DNA of 64,000 bases from Longitalea luteola (GTDB taxonomy: Bacteria; Bacteroidota; Bacteroidia; Chitinophagales; Chitinophagaceae). The notes beneath the pieces are model-generated. The model was not told where the DNA came from. It did no database searches and saw only the letters and a program-made list of their open reading frames with translations. This document shows, one piece after another, positions 44,413-53,888 of this stretch (position 1 is the first letter of the stretch; each line of letters opens with the position of its first letter). Where the stretch lies: the NCBI RefSeq assembly GCF_017356035.1, contig NZ_JAFIQX010000001.1:868001-932000 (forward strand). Direction: 5' to 3'. Made by a program: the position numbers and the translations under genes.

Positions 44413-46584
44413 CTATGGCCGGTTTTTTAACTGCGGTGTTTTCGGCTGTTGTTTAGTGCTATCCTTCGAAGCATGTCTGAACAGGGGCCTCTCTTTCAAC
44501 GGTTCTTTTTGTGGTGTTTTCTGCGGTGCGCCGGGCGTTACTTTGGGTGCCTGTTTAGGCGTTTCTAACGGCGGTGCAACCAGCTGTTGACTGCTCAACG
44601 AATCTGCCATTTCCAAAGAATCCACCAGATCCAGCGAATCCTTTATAACCACGGGTTTGATATCTTCATACAATTCAAATTTCGACTTTGGCCGGCGGTC
44701 TTCCAGCCATTTGAAATTGCGGAGCTTTTTATTCTCTTCCGTTGCCTGTCTTACCGGGTACATGGTACCGGATACTTCGCTGATGAATACCACTTTGTTC
44801 AGTTCTTTGTTCTTGAACCGCATGTCGATGATGTCGCTGGTGGCGTTGTTGATACCGACCAGGTAGTTCTTTTCATCTTTTACATAGTATATACTTTCCG
44901 CGTTGCCCGTTGCCCGCATGTATTCTATTTCCCCGTTCTTGAAATAACCATTCAGGCGGTTGCCTTTGATCTGGTTATACATCAGGGTATCGCTCAGGTT
45001 TACGGCAAAGCCGTTCTCAAACACAAACAGCCGGTCGGGGTTCTTGTTTTTAGTATACAGGAAAATGGTATCGCCGGTGATCTGGCTATTGCTGGCCCAC
45101 ATGACCGGGTCGGTGTATAACTGAAAAACAGAATCCTTGCCTGAATAAAACAGACTGTCTGAAACCGCCTGCATGGAATCAGAGTAAATACGTACATGAT
45201 GCCATGCCTGGAAATAGCGGTCGGTACTATCGTTCTTGTTTTCTCTGGTTGCTTTGGCGGGTTTGGCTGCTTTCACCGGTTTACTGGCTACTGCCGGCGA
45301 GCCCGCTTTACCCGGCTTTTTGGTAGCCGGTCCTTTTACAAGCGCCGTATCTGTCTTGCGTTTAACAGGCGTGGCGGCCAGGGTAGCTGTGTCTGTTATT
45401 TTTATGGCGGAATCTTTCGCAAGGAGCGTGGTATCAGTTACTTTGATAACTGGATCTTTGGCCAGGGCAGTGGTATCTGCAATACGTTTCACCGTATCAT
45501 CCGCCAGAGCGGCCGGATCTATCCGTTTAACAGGCGCTTTAGCCAGCTGCGCAGCGGTATCTGAGATACGTTTGGCTGTATCCGTTTGATGGCTGCTGCT
45601 GTCTTTGTAGCCGGGCAATTTACTTAGTCGGCCCGAGTACAGGGTATCGGCCGTGATAAAGATGGAGTCCTTGTCCTGCTTAATGATCATCAACGGATGC
45701 TGGGTGGCGCGGAAAGTGCCATCGTCGCGGTTGGCTTCAATGAAATTGGCCAGCACCGATACGCCCTGGGCAGTATCTATATACACGGCATTGCCCCGCA
45801 GTAAACTGAGGCCGAGGCTGTCGTTGCTGTCAATAGAATTGGCAATGATGGTTACTGCCCCGTCTTTTAGTATCGGCCGTTTGGCGAAATAAGCTTTCCG
45901 GTTGCGGGTATCATAAAATCCATCACTGGTATTGATGGTCCTTTTTGAGCTGTCGATGATAGTGGTGGGGGCTATGAAGGTTGCGATCTGGGTTTCGGTG
46001 TTGTACAACAACGAATCGGTCTTCAGACTGTATTGCGGATCTTTCAGGTCGACATCTTTTTTGAAATACACATCTTTCAGCTCTTCGTAATAGGTGCCTT
46101 CCTTACTGGTTAAGACAGATTGTTTGTTAATAAGTTTACCACCATTGTGGTATTCCCCGATCTTGGTATTCAGATCGTATTGAAGTTCGTTTGTGAGCAG
46201 GGTGCTTTTACTGTCGGTTAATGACACGTTGTTTTTGAGGTAGGCCATTTTTGTGTCGACATAGTACTGCAGGTACTGCGACCTGATATTGACAGTGTCG
46301 TTATCGATGATATGTACATTGCCAAACGCCTCAACGTACCGGGTCTTTTTATTGAACACGGCGCTATCGCAGTTGATCAATGTATTTTCCTGCCGTAACT
46401 GAACGTTGCCGGCCAGCATCTGCAGGTCGGTCAATGAGTCGGGCCGTTTATAGCTGAGCCGGTCGGCGTTAATGAGCGTCACTACTTTCATAGTGTCTGC
46501 GCCGGGCCGGGTGGTTATTACCTGAGCATCTATTTTACCAAAAGATAACAACGCTATCAGCGGCCAAAACACATATCGTATCAT
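44413..46584 (-). CDS. OstA/LptA-like periplasmic LPS-transport protein with internal low-complexity insert
   Basis: 723 residues, signal peptide about 1-20. Repeating OstA_N jellyroll units (LINADRLSYKRPDSL; FGNVHIIDNDTVNIRSQYLQ; LKDGAVTIIANSIDSN) occupy residues 30-320 and resume at 455-610. They are interrupted by a 125-residue Lys/Thr/Ala/Asp-rich insert (328-452) made of about five imperfect units like VKRIADTTALAKDP. The C-terminal about 75 residues are Pro/Lys/Gln rich. LptA-like proteins form the periplasmic LPS bridge; this one is encoded beside MCE, amidases and LptD. It is 17 bp downstream of the MCE gene. Confidence 0.88.
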   Translation of the reverse strand: MIRYVFWPLIALLSFGKIDAQVITTRPGADTMKVVTLINADRLSYKRPDSLTDLQMLAGNVQLRQENTLINCDSAVFNKKTRYVEAFGNVHIIDNDTVNIRSQYLQYYVDTKMAYLKNNVSLTDSKSTLLTNELQYDLNTKIGEYHNGGKLINKQSVLTSKEGTYYEELKDVYFKKDVDLKDPQYSLKTDSLLYNTETQIATFIAPTTIIDSSKRTINTSDGFYDTRNRKAYFAKRPILKDGAVTIIANSIDSNDSLGLSLLRGNAVYIDTAQGVSVLANFIEANRDDGTFRATQHPLMIIKQDKDSIFITADTLYSGRLSKLPGYKDSSSHQTDTAKRISDTAAQLAKAPVKRIDPAALADDTVKRIADTTALAKDPVIKVTDTTLLAKDSAIKITDTATLAATPVKRKTDTALVKGPATKKPGKAGSPAVASKPVKAAKPAKATRENKNDSTDRYFQAWHHVRIYSDSMQAVSDSLFYSGKDSVFQLYTDPVMWASNSQITGDTIFLYTKNKNPDRLFVFENGFAVNLSDTLMYNQIKGNRLNGYFKNGEIEYMRATGNAESIYYVKDEKNYLVGINNATSDIIDMRFKNKELNKVVFISEVSGTMYPVRQATEENKKLRNFKWLEDRRPKSKFELYEDIKPVVIKDSLDLVDSLEMADSLSSQQLVAPPLETPKQAPKVTPGAPQKTPQKEPLKERPLFRHASKDSTKQQPKTPQLKNRP
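45229..45603 (-). repeat. Imperfect about 16-residue repeats inside the OstA-like protein
   Basis: About five units of the pattern [VI]K[RVI][IVK]xDT[TA]xLAK[DA]P lie between two OstA-like segments. They are rich in Lys, Ala, Thr and Asp and probably disordered. Confidence 0.75.
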
Positions 46585-46601
46585 TTATAAAGCTTTCCTT
46601 G

Positions 46602-47570
46602 TTATTTCAGTGTATCAAGCGGTGCTTTTAACGGCCCCTTTTTATCTTTTGGTCCGAAAAGGGATATATTAATATAGCGTTTGGGATTTATCCGCAGATC
46701 GTCGAGCAAGATAGTCAAACTGCGATTGGTGCGTCGAACCTCTTCGTACAATTGGCGATCATTTAACAGCATACCAACAGTGCCTTCCTTGCTGTCGATC
46801 TTGGCGATCCCCGCTTCCAGTCTTGCCATTGTTCTTTGCAGGCTTTCAACAGCTTCCTGAATTTTTGCTTTCGACAATTGATCGGTTGCCGCCTGCAGGT
46901 TTGAGAATGTACTGTCAATTTTCGGACCATTACGCGCAAAGCCGGTGGTAATAGTATTCAGGTTACCGATCGTTTTGGCCAGCATGCCAGTTTCGGTATT
47001 CAGCATTTGCTGTAATGAATGACTGCTTGCGGCGAGGTTGGCTACAATACCCTGTAAATTGTTGCGGGTATTGGGATCGAGTATGGTATTCAGATTTTGC
47101 AACACCAGGTCGAGCGAAGCCAGGGTCTTATTGATATTGTTGATAGCCGGATCGAGGGATTTTTGCAGTTTGTCGGTCAATGCCAGGGAGCGCTCGGTAC
47201 GGATGGTATCACCTTCTTTCAGGAAATCGCCGCCGCTGCCTAAAAAAATATTCACGCCGGTAGAACCTAACAACTCACTGTTAAGGGTGGCCACCGAGTT
47301 GCGGGGAATATTTATGTCCTTTGTTAAGGTAATGGTAACCACAATGCCACTCAGGTTCTTATCAGTCTCCTGCATACTGGTGACTTTACCCACCTGCAGG
47401 CCCTTGATAAATACCGGGTTGGATACCACCAGTTTTTCAATATTAGGAAACACAGCATATACTTCTTTACCACGCGCACTTTTTCCTTTCAAAAAATTAA
47501 AGCCAAGTATAAGCACAGTGATCGCAATTGCGGTTAATGCGCCTACTTTAGTTTCATTAGAAATTTTCAT
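46602..47570 (-). CDS. MCE-family (MlaD-like) lipid-transfer protein
   Basis: 322 residues with one N-terminal helix (about 10-25, VGALTAIAITVLILGF). One MCE domain follows at about 38-115 (VYAVFPNIEKLVVSNPVFIKG; LLGSTGVNIFLGSG), then a long helical region (about 130-290) as in proteins that form periplasmic tunnels. MCE proteins carry phospholipids between membranes. It is part of the envelope cluster, with the OstA-like gene 17 bp downstream and an amidase upstream beyond a heptad-bearing gap. No MlaE/MlaF partners are in the window. Confidence 0.93.
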   Translation of the reverse strand: MKISNETKVGALTAIAITVLILGFNFLKGKSARGKEVYAVFPNIEKLVVSNPVFIKGLQVGKVTSMQETDKNLSGIVVTITLTKDINIPRNSVATLNSELLGSTGVNIFLGSGGDFLKEGDTIRTERSLALTDKLQKSLDPAINNINKTLASLDLVLQNLNTILDPNTRNNLQGIVANLAASSHSLQQMLNTETGMLAKTIGNLNTITTGFARNGPKIDSTFSNLQAATDQLSKAKIQEAVESLQRTMARLEAGIAKIDSKEGTVGMLLNDRQLYEEVRRTNRSLTILLDDLRINPKRYINISLFGPKDKKGPLKAPLDTLK

Positions 47571-47778
47571 CTGAATTTGCTATGATGTTTTCAATGGCCA
47601 GACAAATCCCCGCGTACAATTGTTCACCGCCAGGTGAAAATCCTGTATTCCCGGGTTCATCTGAACGGGTTAAGTTTTAAAGGTTGCCCTTATAAAAACG
47701 GCCAATTGGAAGCAAAAGTATAAAAAATTGAAATACAGGCGAGTTGATAAGTTATCTTAGTTACCGGTTGCCTACTGG

Positions 47779-47827
47779 GAACTGCCCATGGCCATCTGCC
47801 AACTGCCCATTACCCAGTGCCAATCAC
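47779..47827. repeat. Seven heptads running into the amidase stop codon
   Basis: GAACTGC, CCATGGC, CATCTGC, CAACTGC, CCATTAC, CCAGTGC, CAATCAC in exact phase. The last contains the TGA (minus) of the amidase ending at 47824. Confidence 0.75.
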
Positions 47828-48798
47828 CTGGAGGCGTGCAGTGATTTGGCGCTGCTGCTGTGGGCGGCGTTCTTTGAAATAGGCTGTGGCGCACTGGTGC
47901 CCTGGTAGCGTTTCACAGCATTGACGATGGCAGAGGCCATTTCATCCTGCCCTTTTTTGCTGTTCAGGTAGGCTTCATCAGCGCTGTGGGTGATATACCC
48001 GGTCTCCACGAGGATACTGGGCATGGCCGTAGCCTGTAACACCCAGATGCCTTTTTCATTACGCTGCTTCACCCCCCGGTTGATGCGGCCTTTTTTGGCC
48101 ACTTCTTCCTGAACGAGGGTGGCCAGCAGGAGACTTTTGTTGAAGAAGCGTTTGGTCCATAAAAGCGACTTGGCCTTGAATTCAGGGTCATTGATATCAG
48201 GCACGTATTCCTTATCACTTACATCTTCGACCATACGTTCCCCAACATAACCACCCTTGATCGTTGACCTGTCGGCTGCCCAGATGTAGGTTTCAGTACC
48301 GCGGCTGGGATTATCGGTATACCAGGTCTTGTAGTTTTTAACCCGGCGCGTATGTTTTATGCGCTTTTTACCCTTGCGGGTATAGTAAACCTGCGTTTTA
48401 TAACCGAGGAATTTCGTGTGTTTGATCTTGGGTGCTGCATTGGCGTGGATGGAAATGAAGAGGTCGCCTTTGTTGCGATTCGCATAATCGGCCCGGGCTT
48501 TTATTTCCGGGTAGGTATCACCCATGCGGGTATAATAGATCTTGAGTTCAGGAAATGTTGATTTAAGTTTCGCGCCCAGCTTGAGGGCAATGGCGAGACA
48601 AACCTTTTTTTCGGTAGAATAATCCCCACGGGCCCCGGGATCGCGGCCACCATGCCCGGCATCGATGATGATGGTCTTAATGCCCGGTCTGGCGATTGCT
48701 GGCACAGCGGGGGCTTTGCTGGCAGGGGCTGTGTTATACGAAGACACAACCAGGCAAAGTCCGGTGCCCAACAGGCAATAAATTAAATTTCGCAGCAT
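47824..48798 (-). CDS. N-acetylmuramoyl-L-alanine amidase (Amidase_3), copy 1
   Basis: 324 residues, N-terminal signal (MLRNLIYCLLGTGLCLVVSS). The zinc-amidase motifs are IIIDAGHGGRDPGARG (His ligand), the Glu ligand region TYPEIKARADYANR, FISIHANAA (second His) and the catalytic Glu in PSILVETGYITH. It cleaves the amide between MurNAc and the stem peptide. It contains a Lys/Arg-rich insert (YTRKGKKRIKHTRRVKNYK) that is also present in copy 2. It is probably a tandem duplicate of the gene at 49022. Confidence 0.94.
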   Translation of the reverse strand: MLRNLIYCLLGTGLCLVVSSYNTAPASKAPAVPAIARPGIKTIIIDAGHGGRDPGARGDYSTEKKVCLAIALKLGAKLKSTFPELKIYYTRMGDTYPEIKARADYANRNKGDLFISIHANAAPKIKHTKFLGYKTQVYYTRKGKKRIKHTRRVKNYKTWYTDNPSRGTETYIWAADRSTIKGGYVGERMVEDVSDKEYVPDINDPEFKAKSLLWTKRFFNKSLLLATLVQEEVAKKGRINRGVKQRNEKGIWVLQATAMPSILVETGYITHSADEAYLNSKKGQDEMASAIVNAVKRYQGTSAPQPISKNAAHSSSAKSLHASR

Positions 48799-48899
48799 CT
48801 ATTCCGGGATTACGGGATTAATGTAAACAAGCTATTTTCTTCCGGTATAACGCAAAGATAGTGCTGCTATTGGCTTATCAATTCGTTAATATTCAAAAA

Positions 48900-49018
48900 G
48901 TACTAAAAACCAATTCGATAATTGGATAATGTGATGATATGATAATTAAATGTGATGCTAACAGACGTTTTGCAGTGGCCAAACTATGAACTTTGAACTA
49001 TGAACTTTGAACTTTAAG
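48900..49018. repeat. Octads and GAACTTT heptads between the two amidases
   Basis: GATAATGT-type octads run at about 48910-48950. Heptads AAACTAT, GAACTTT, GAACTAT, GAACTTT, GAACTTT run at 48981-49015, ending seven bases before the stop codon of copy 2. Confidence 0.75.
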
Positions 49019-49021
49019 AGC

Positions 49022-50047
49022 TTAATGAGTACCGGTGCTGTCGGCCGGGATCAATGGGGGCGGAGCTGGTTCTGATGTGGCAGATGAAGCCTGTTGAACC
49101 GGGGTAATGCCGCCCTCGAGGCTGGCTTTGTAACGTTTAATGGCATTTACAATGGCGGCCACTATTTCTTCCTGTCCTTTTTCGCTGTTAATGTATTCTT
49201 CTTCTTCTGTCTGGGTAATAAAACCGGTTTCCACCAGGATGCTGGGCATGCCGGTAGCCTGCAACACCCAGATGCCTTTTTCATTCCGTTGTTTTACACC
49301 CCGGCTGACCCTGCCGCCTTTAACAAATTCTTCTTCAACCAATGTGGCCAGCAGCAGGCTCTTACCGAAATATTTCTTTTCATAGAGCTGTGCCCTGATC
49401 ATGGCTTCGGGCGAATTCAGGTCAAGCATATTGGTGCTGTCCTCTACCATTTCCCCGGTTTCACCGGTTGATTGAATAGCCTCGCCTTTATAACCGGTAC
49501 GGTCGGCTGCCCAGATATAGGTTTCCGTGCCGTGCATCTGATTCTTGACCCAATAATTTTCATAAATGGGCACGCGCACGGTTTTTTTACGTCTTTTTGA
49601 CCCTTTTCCCACATAAACAGTGCGGTTTTTATAGCCTACCACCCGTTTGGCATACCACCCGCCGGCTTTTGCACCGGAAGCATTGCAGTGAATGGCAATG
49701 AACAGATCGCCCTTGGCCTGGTTGGCCAAATCAGCACGATACCGCAAGGCATCATGAATATTGTTCAGTCCACCAGGGAGCTCATCGGTAGTGCGGGTAA
49801 ATATCAGCTTACTTTCGGGTAATTCAGCGGCTAAGGCCTTACCCAGTTTGAGTGAAATGGACAAAGCAACGGCGGCTTCGGTAGAGAATTGTCCATGCGC
49901 GCCGGGGTCAATGCCCCCGTGGCCGGGATCGATAATGATAGTGCCGAGTACAGGTTTCTGTTGCGCCCATGCGCGGGTACCTGCAAAAAATAAAATTCCT
50001 GCAACAATAAAACTTAAAAAACCGCGATATAAATTTTTTTTATTCAT
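49022..50047 (-). CDS. N-acetylmuramoyl-L-alanine amidase (Amidase_3), copy 2
   Basis: 341 residues with signal peptide ending near ARAWAQQ. Motifs are IIIDPGHGGIDPGAHG, FIAIHCNAS and PSILVETGFITQ. Close paralogue of copy 1: the stretch GVKQRNEKGIWVLQAT is shared unchanged. It is divergent from lptD with an 80-bp gap. Position beside lptD and mce suggests coordinated peptidoglycan opening for envelope machines. Confidence 0.94.
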   Translation of the reverse strand: MNKKNLYRGFLSFIVAGILFFAGTRAWAQQKPVLGTIIIDPGHGGIDPGAHGQFSTEAAVALSISLKLGKALAAELPESKLIFTRTTDELPGGLNNIHDALRYRADLANQAKGDLFIAIHCNASGAKAGGWYAKRVVGYKNRTVYVGKGSKRRKKTVRVPIYENYWVKNQMHGTETYIWAADRTGYKGEAIQSTGETGEMVEDSTNMLDLNSPEAMIRAQLYEKKYFGKSLLLATLVEEEFVKGGRVSRGVKQRNEKGIWVLQATGMPSILVETGFITQTEEEEYINSEKGQEEIVAAIVNAIKRYKASLEGGITPVQQASSATSEPAPPPLIPADSTGTH

Positions 50048-50127
50048 TTATCCTTCAAGAATTTAGGAGACATTAATCTTCACATATTCTTAATGCATTA
50101 ATACCTATTTTTGCCCACCACCTGCAT

Positions 50128-52890
50128 ATGATGAACGGACGCAAAAATAATTTAAAAGATGGTTCGGCCCTGATTTTATCTGTATGGCTTTTGCTATTAA
50201 CGTCTGATATCTGGGCGAATTATTTTTTCAAACCCGATTTTACCAAATCCTTAACCAGAAATGTTCAGGATACTACAAAGCCCGTACGTTTACTGGATAC
50301 TGTTCCGGGTAAAACAGATTCTTTACTTAGGATAAAAGATACCATTCCCTCAGATACTATTCCCTCGAAAGATACATTAATAAACAAATCAGACACGTTT
50401 AATGTTGCTGTTTCCCAGGATTCACTGGATGCACCGGTTGCGTATAAGGCATCCGACAGTATGGTGCTGGTGGTGCCTGATAAGAAGATCATCCTCTACA
50501 GCAAAGCAAATGTTAAATATAAGGATATGGATCTGTCGGCCGACAGTATTGAAATGGATCAGGGGTCGCAGATGGTAACGGCCACGTTCCGCAGAGATAC
50601 AGCAGGCGCTATGGTGGGTAAACCGGTCATGGTGCAGTCGGATAGTAAAATGTCGTCGGACGTCATCAAGTATAACTTTAAAAGCCAGAAGGGGATCACG
50701 GAAAATACCATTACCCAGCAGGGTGAGATGTATGTGCAGGGGGAAAAAGTAAAGAAGATCAATGAGCGCGACTTTTATGCTTACCGGTCACAGTTCACTA
50801 CCTGTAATCTGGATACGCCGCATTTTGCTTTTCGCGCCAATAAGATGAAAATGGTAAGCCAGAAGCTGGCGATCTCAGGACCCATTCACCCCGAGTTTGA
50901 AGGAGTGCCGGTTCCCATATACATTCCGTTTGGTTTCTTCCCATTATCACAGGGCCGCCACTCCGGTATTCTGCCTCCGCAGTTCTCGCAAAGCGAACAG
51001 TTTGGGTTGGGACTGGAAGGGCTGGGCTATTACAAAGTGATCAATGAATATTTTGATGTGACCCTGCGTTCGAATTTATATTCATACGGCGGTTATTCGT
51101 TGTTTTTAACACCTACCTACCGCAAACGCTACCGGTATAACGGAACCATGAACCTGTCGTATCAATCCTCGAGGATCTTATCAACCGGTTCGAAGAATGA
51201 GTTCGACAATACAAAGACCTACAGTGTGAACTGGAGCCATTCGGTTGACAGCAGGGCAAGGCCTGGACAAACTTTTTCAGCGAACGTGAATGTGGCATCC
51301 ACCCGATACAACCGGCTTATACCAAACAATCCTACACTCAACTTTTCAAATACACTCACTTCATCAATAGCCTACTCCAAAACCTGGGGTACGAAGTATA
51401 ACCTCACGGCTACTGCGAACCACAGCCAGAATAACCAGACGCGTGATATCAATCTCAGCCTGCCCAATATGTCTTTTACGGTAAATACATTTTACCCGTT
51501 ACAACCCAAAGATTTTGCCGGCGAGTCGAAGTGGTATCATAAACTCGGTATCGGGTTGAACAGTACGCTGGCCAACCAGGCAAATTTCAAAGAAGAAAAT
51601 TTCAGTTTCAGGACCCTGATCGATTCTGCCCAATGGGGCGCGCAGCACTCGGTGCCTATTCAGTTATCGCTGCCACAATTGGGGCCCTTACAAATAGCGC
51701 CGGGTATCAGTTACCAGGAGAAATGGTACCAGAGGAGAATGAAAAGGGCATGGAACCCTAATACCTACAAAGTAGATACAGTTGAGATGACAAAAGGATT
51801 GTACCGGGCCAGCGATGTGTCGTTCAGTTTAGGTATTAATACGGCCATCTTTGGGATGTTCGACAAATTTGGTAAAAAGAGCCCGATAACCGCCATTCGC
51901 CACGTGATCAGGCCAACAGTTTCGGCCAGTTACCGGCCAGACCTCGGGGGAAAGCACTATTATGATGTGCAGGTGGATACCGCATATGGGAAAAATCCGG
52001 GAGAGGGACACTTTCAGCGCTTCTCTTATTTTGAAGGAAGCATTTACGGGCCACCGTCAGAAGGGACCTTTGGTGGTATCAGCTTTGGTATCGATAATAA
52101 TATAGAGGCGAAAATGCGTTCCAAAAAAGATACTTCGAATGGCGGCATCAAAAAGATCCGGTTGATAGATGGTTTCGGTTTTACCAGCAGCTACAACTTT
52201 ATGGCCGACTCCTTCAAGCTGGCGCCATTTAACCTGTATGTACGCAGCACTCTGTTCGACAAGATCAATATTACTGCCGGTGCTAACCTCGATCCTTACC
52301 AGGTTGATTCGTTTGGTTACCGCATGAATAAGTATACCTGGGAAGGGGAGAAATTCTCTTTCAGCAAACTGGGCCGTATCACGAGTGGGAATATCGCCAT
52401 TTCAACGTCGTTCCAAAGCCAGGCAAAAGATAAAAAAGCAGCAGAGCAGAAAGAGGAGGCTTTGCGACAGCAGGGTATCTTAACGCCCGAAGAACAACAG
52501 GCGCAATTGGCGTTTGCGCGGGCCAACCCGGCTGAGTTTGCTGATTTCAATGTGCCGTGGTCGCTGAGCTTATCGTATTCCATGACCTTTACGCGTGCAT
52601 TGAGGCCCGATTATTCGGGATGGGAAACAAATACCTACGCCAACCTGAGCTGGAACGGAGATTTCAATCTGACGCCGAAATGGAAGTTTGGCATGAACGG
52701 CTATTACGATATCAAGACCTCACAGATACAAACCTTTACCATGTATATTTCGCGGGAGATGCACTGCTGGCAGCTGAGCATCAATGTAACCCCGGTGGGC
52801 TTGTACCGTACGTTCAATTTTACGATCAGTCCGAAGTCGGGTATCCTGCGTGACCTGAGGCTGAACCGTACACGTTATTTCTATCAATAA
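50128..52890 (+). CDS. lptD: LPS-assembly outer-membrane protein LptD
   Basis: 920 residues. Signal peptide at about 15-35 is followed by a Thr/Asp-rich linker. An OstA-like jellyroll (about 100-230, VPDKKIILYSKANVKYKDMD) precedes the LptD barrel, whose conserved opening TCNLDTPHFAFRANKMKMVS, PIYIPFGFFPLSQGRHSGIL and GLGYYKVINEYFDVTLRSNL are clear. It ends with aromatic strand residues LRLNRTRYFYQ. It receives LPS from the periplasmic bridge; the LptE-like gene (1860) should encode its plug. It is larger than the enterobacterial protein, as usual in Bacteroidota. Confidence 0.93.
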   Translation: MMNGRKNNLKDGSALILSVWLLLLTSDIWANYFFKPDFTKSLTRNVQDTTKPVRLLDTVPGKTDSLLRIKDTIPSDTIPSKDTLINKSDTFNVAVSQDSLDAPVAYKASDSMVLVVPDKKIILYSKANVKYKDMDLSADSIEMDQGSQMVTATFRRDTAGAMVGKPVMVQSDSKMSSDVIKYNFKSQKGITENTITQQGEMYVQGEKVKKINERDFYAYRSQFTTCNLDTPHFAFRANKMKMVSQKLAISGPIHPEFEGVPVPIYIPFGFFPLSQGRHSGILPPQFSQSEQFGLGLEGLGYYKVINEYFDVTLRSNLYSYGGYSLFLTPTYRKRYRYNGTMNLSYQSSRILSTGSKNEFDNTKTYSVNWSHSVDSRARPGQTFSANVNVASTRYNRLIPNNPTLNFSNTLTSSIAYSKTWGTKYNLTATANHSQNNQTRDINLSLPNMSFTVNTFYPLQPKDFAGESKWYHKLGIGLNSTLANQANFKEENFSFRTLIDSAQWGAQHSVPIQLSLPQLGPLQIAPGISYQEKWYQRRMKRAWNPNTYKVDTVEMTKGLYRASDVSFSLGINTAIFGMFDKFGKKSPITAIRHVIRPTVSASYRPDLGGKHYYDVQVDTAYGKNPGEGHFQRFSYFEGSIYGPPSEGTFGGISFGIDNNIEAKMRSKKDTSNGGIKKIRLIDGFGFTSSYNFMADSFKLAPFNLYVRSTLFDKINITAGANLDPYQVDSFGYRMNKYTWEGEKFSFSKLGRITSGNIAISTSFQSQAKDKKAAEQKEEALRQQGILTPEEQQAQLAFARANPAEFADFNVPWSLSLSYSMTFTRALRPDYSGWETNTYANLSWNGDFNLTPKWKFGMNGYYDIKTSQIQTFTMYISREMHCWQLSINVTPVGLYRTFNFTISPKSGILRDLRLNRTRYFYQ

Positions 52891-52916
52891 CCCCCGGTGA
52901 GCAATTTCTGATTTCT

Positions 52917-52980
52917 GATTTCGGGATTTTGAGATCTCTTTACGTTCAGCTTAATAATTAAATCTCAAAATCCCGAAATC
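52917..52980. repeat. 19-bp perfect inverted repeat of AAATCTC octads between convergent genes
   Basis: GATTTCGGGATTTTGAGAT at 52917-52935 is exactly reverse-complementary to 52962-52980, with a 26-base loop. More AAATCTCG/AAATCTCA octads follow to about 53015. It lies between convergent lptD and plsC and could terminate both. Confidence 0.8.
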
Positions 52981-53017
52981 TCAAAATCTCGAAATCTCAA
53001 AATCAGACATCCCGAAA

Positions 53018-53761
53018 TCACTTTGCGTTCCTGGTGTAGTAATCATACATGACCTGAAAAACTCTCTCTTTTAACGTCTGCGTGGTGTCACCCGGTTGAA
53101 CCGGAACAGGCGGCAGAAAATGCATTTCCATTTTATGCGGTAACAGGAAGAAGGGTTTGCTGGCCGGTAATACTTTCCGGGTATTGAATATCAAACTGGG
53201 AATAATGGCTTTGCCACTGTCGATGGCGAGGCGGAACGCTCCATCGTGAAAAGATTTCAGCGGCTGACCGGTAAGGTTACGGGTGCCCTCGGGGTACAGG
53301 CACATATGTAAACCCATTTCCAGCACCTTGCGCATTTTCAAATAACTTTCCTTACGGCTGGCTTCGCTTTTGCGATCAACGAGTACCGAACCTGCTTTAT
53401 AGATCATTCCGAAGATGGGGATCTTAGCCATTTCAACCTTGGCGATTGTTTTATTGCCGCCGGGAATGGCCGGGTAGGAGATGGGTACATCCATAAAAGA
53501 ATTATGGTTGCTAACGACGATATACGTTTCGCCGGGTGCAAAATGTTTTCTTCCCCGTACTTTCAGCGGACAGCCAATGAGAGGAAGGTAAATGCCCATC
53601 CAGATGCGGGAAATAGCAGCAAAGCGCCTGGTCTTTTTAGGCTCGGCCAATGGATAGCTGAAGATCAGGAAGGGGACCAGCACTATGAGCAAAGTGATAA
53701 CAAATACCAATGCCGCCCAGGCTGCACAAATTCTGCCTACTATTTCTTTGATGATTTTCAT
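53018..53761 (-). CDS. 1-acyl-sn-glycerol-3-phosphate acyltransferase (PlsC family)
   Basis: 247 residues from ATG 53761; an upstream TTG adds eight residues. There is an N-terminal membrane segment (about 14-36, ALVFVITLLIVLVPFLIF). Acyltransferase block I is VVSNHNSFMD (NHx4D), block III LYPEGTRN, and block IV AIIPSLI. It makes phosphatidic acid in the inner membrane. It is convergent with lptD. Confidence 0.93.
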   Translation of the reverse strand: MKIIKEIVGRICAAWAALVFVITLLIVLVPFLIFSYPLAEPKKTRRFAAISRIWMGIYLPLIGCPLKVRGRKHFAPGETYIVVSNHNSFMDVPISYPAIPGGNKTIAKVEMAKIPIFGMIYKAGSVLVDRKSEASRKESYLKMRKVLEMGLHMCLYPEGTRNLTGQPLKSFHDGAFRLAIDSGKAIIPSLIFNTRKVLPASKPFFLLPHKMEMHFLPPVPVQPGDTTQTLKERVFQVMYDYYTRNAK

Positions 53762-53888
53762 TCTAAATAAAGCTTCGGTGTTCAAAGCGCAAGTTACAAG
53801 TTTCAGGTTACAGGTTACGGTAAATGACAGACATGAGGCTCAACTGAAAGCCCTGCAACTTGTTACCTGAAACGGTATTCACATGGTT
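53762..53888. repeat. AGTTACA/GGTTACA heptads between plsC and ung
   Basis: AGTTACA, AGTTTCA, GGTTACA and GGTTACG follow in 7-base phase at about 53790-53820. The remainder up to the ung stop is non-coding. Confidence 0.5.

Noticed and set aside
45196-45589. Two plus-strand frames over the OstA-like insert
   Set aside because: Shadow frames of a low-complexity repeat; no start context or homology.
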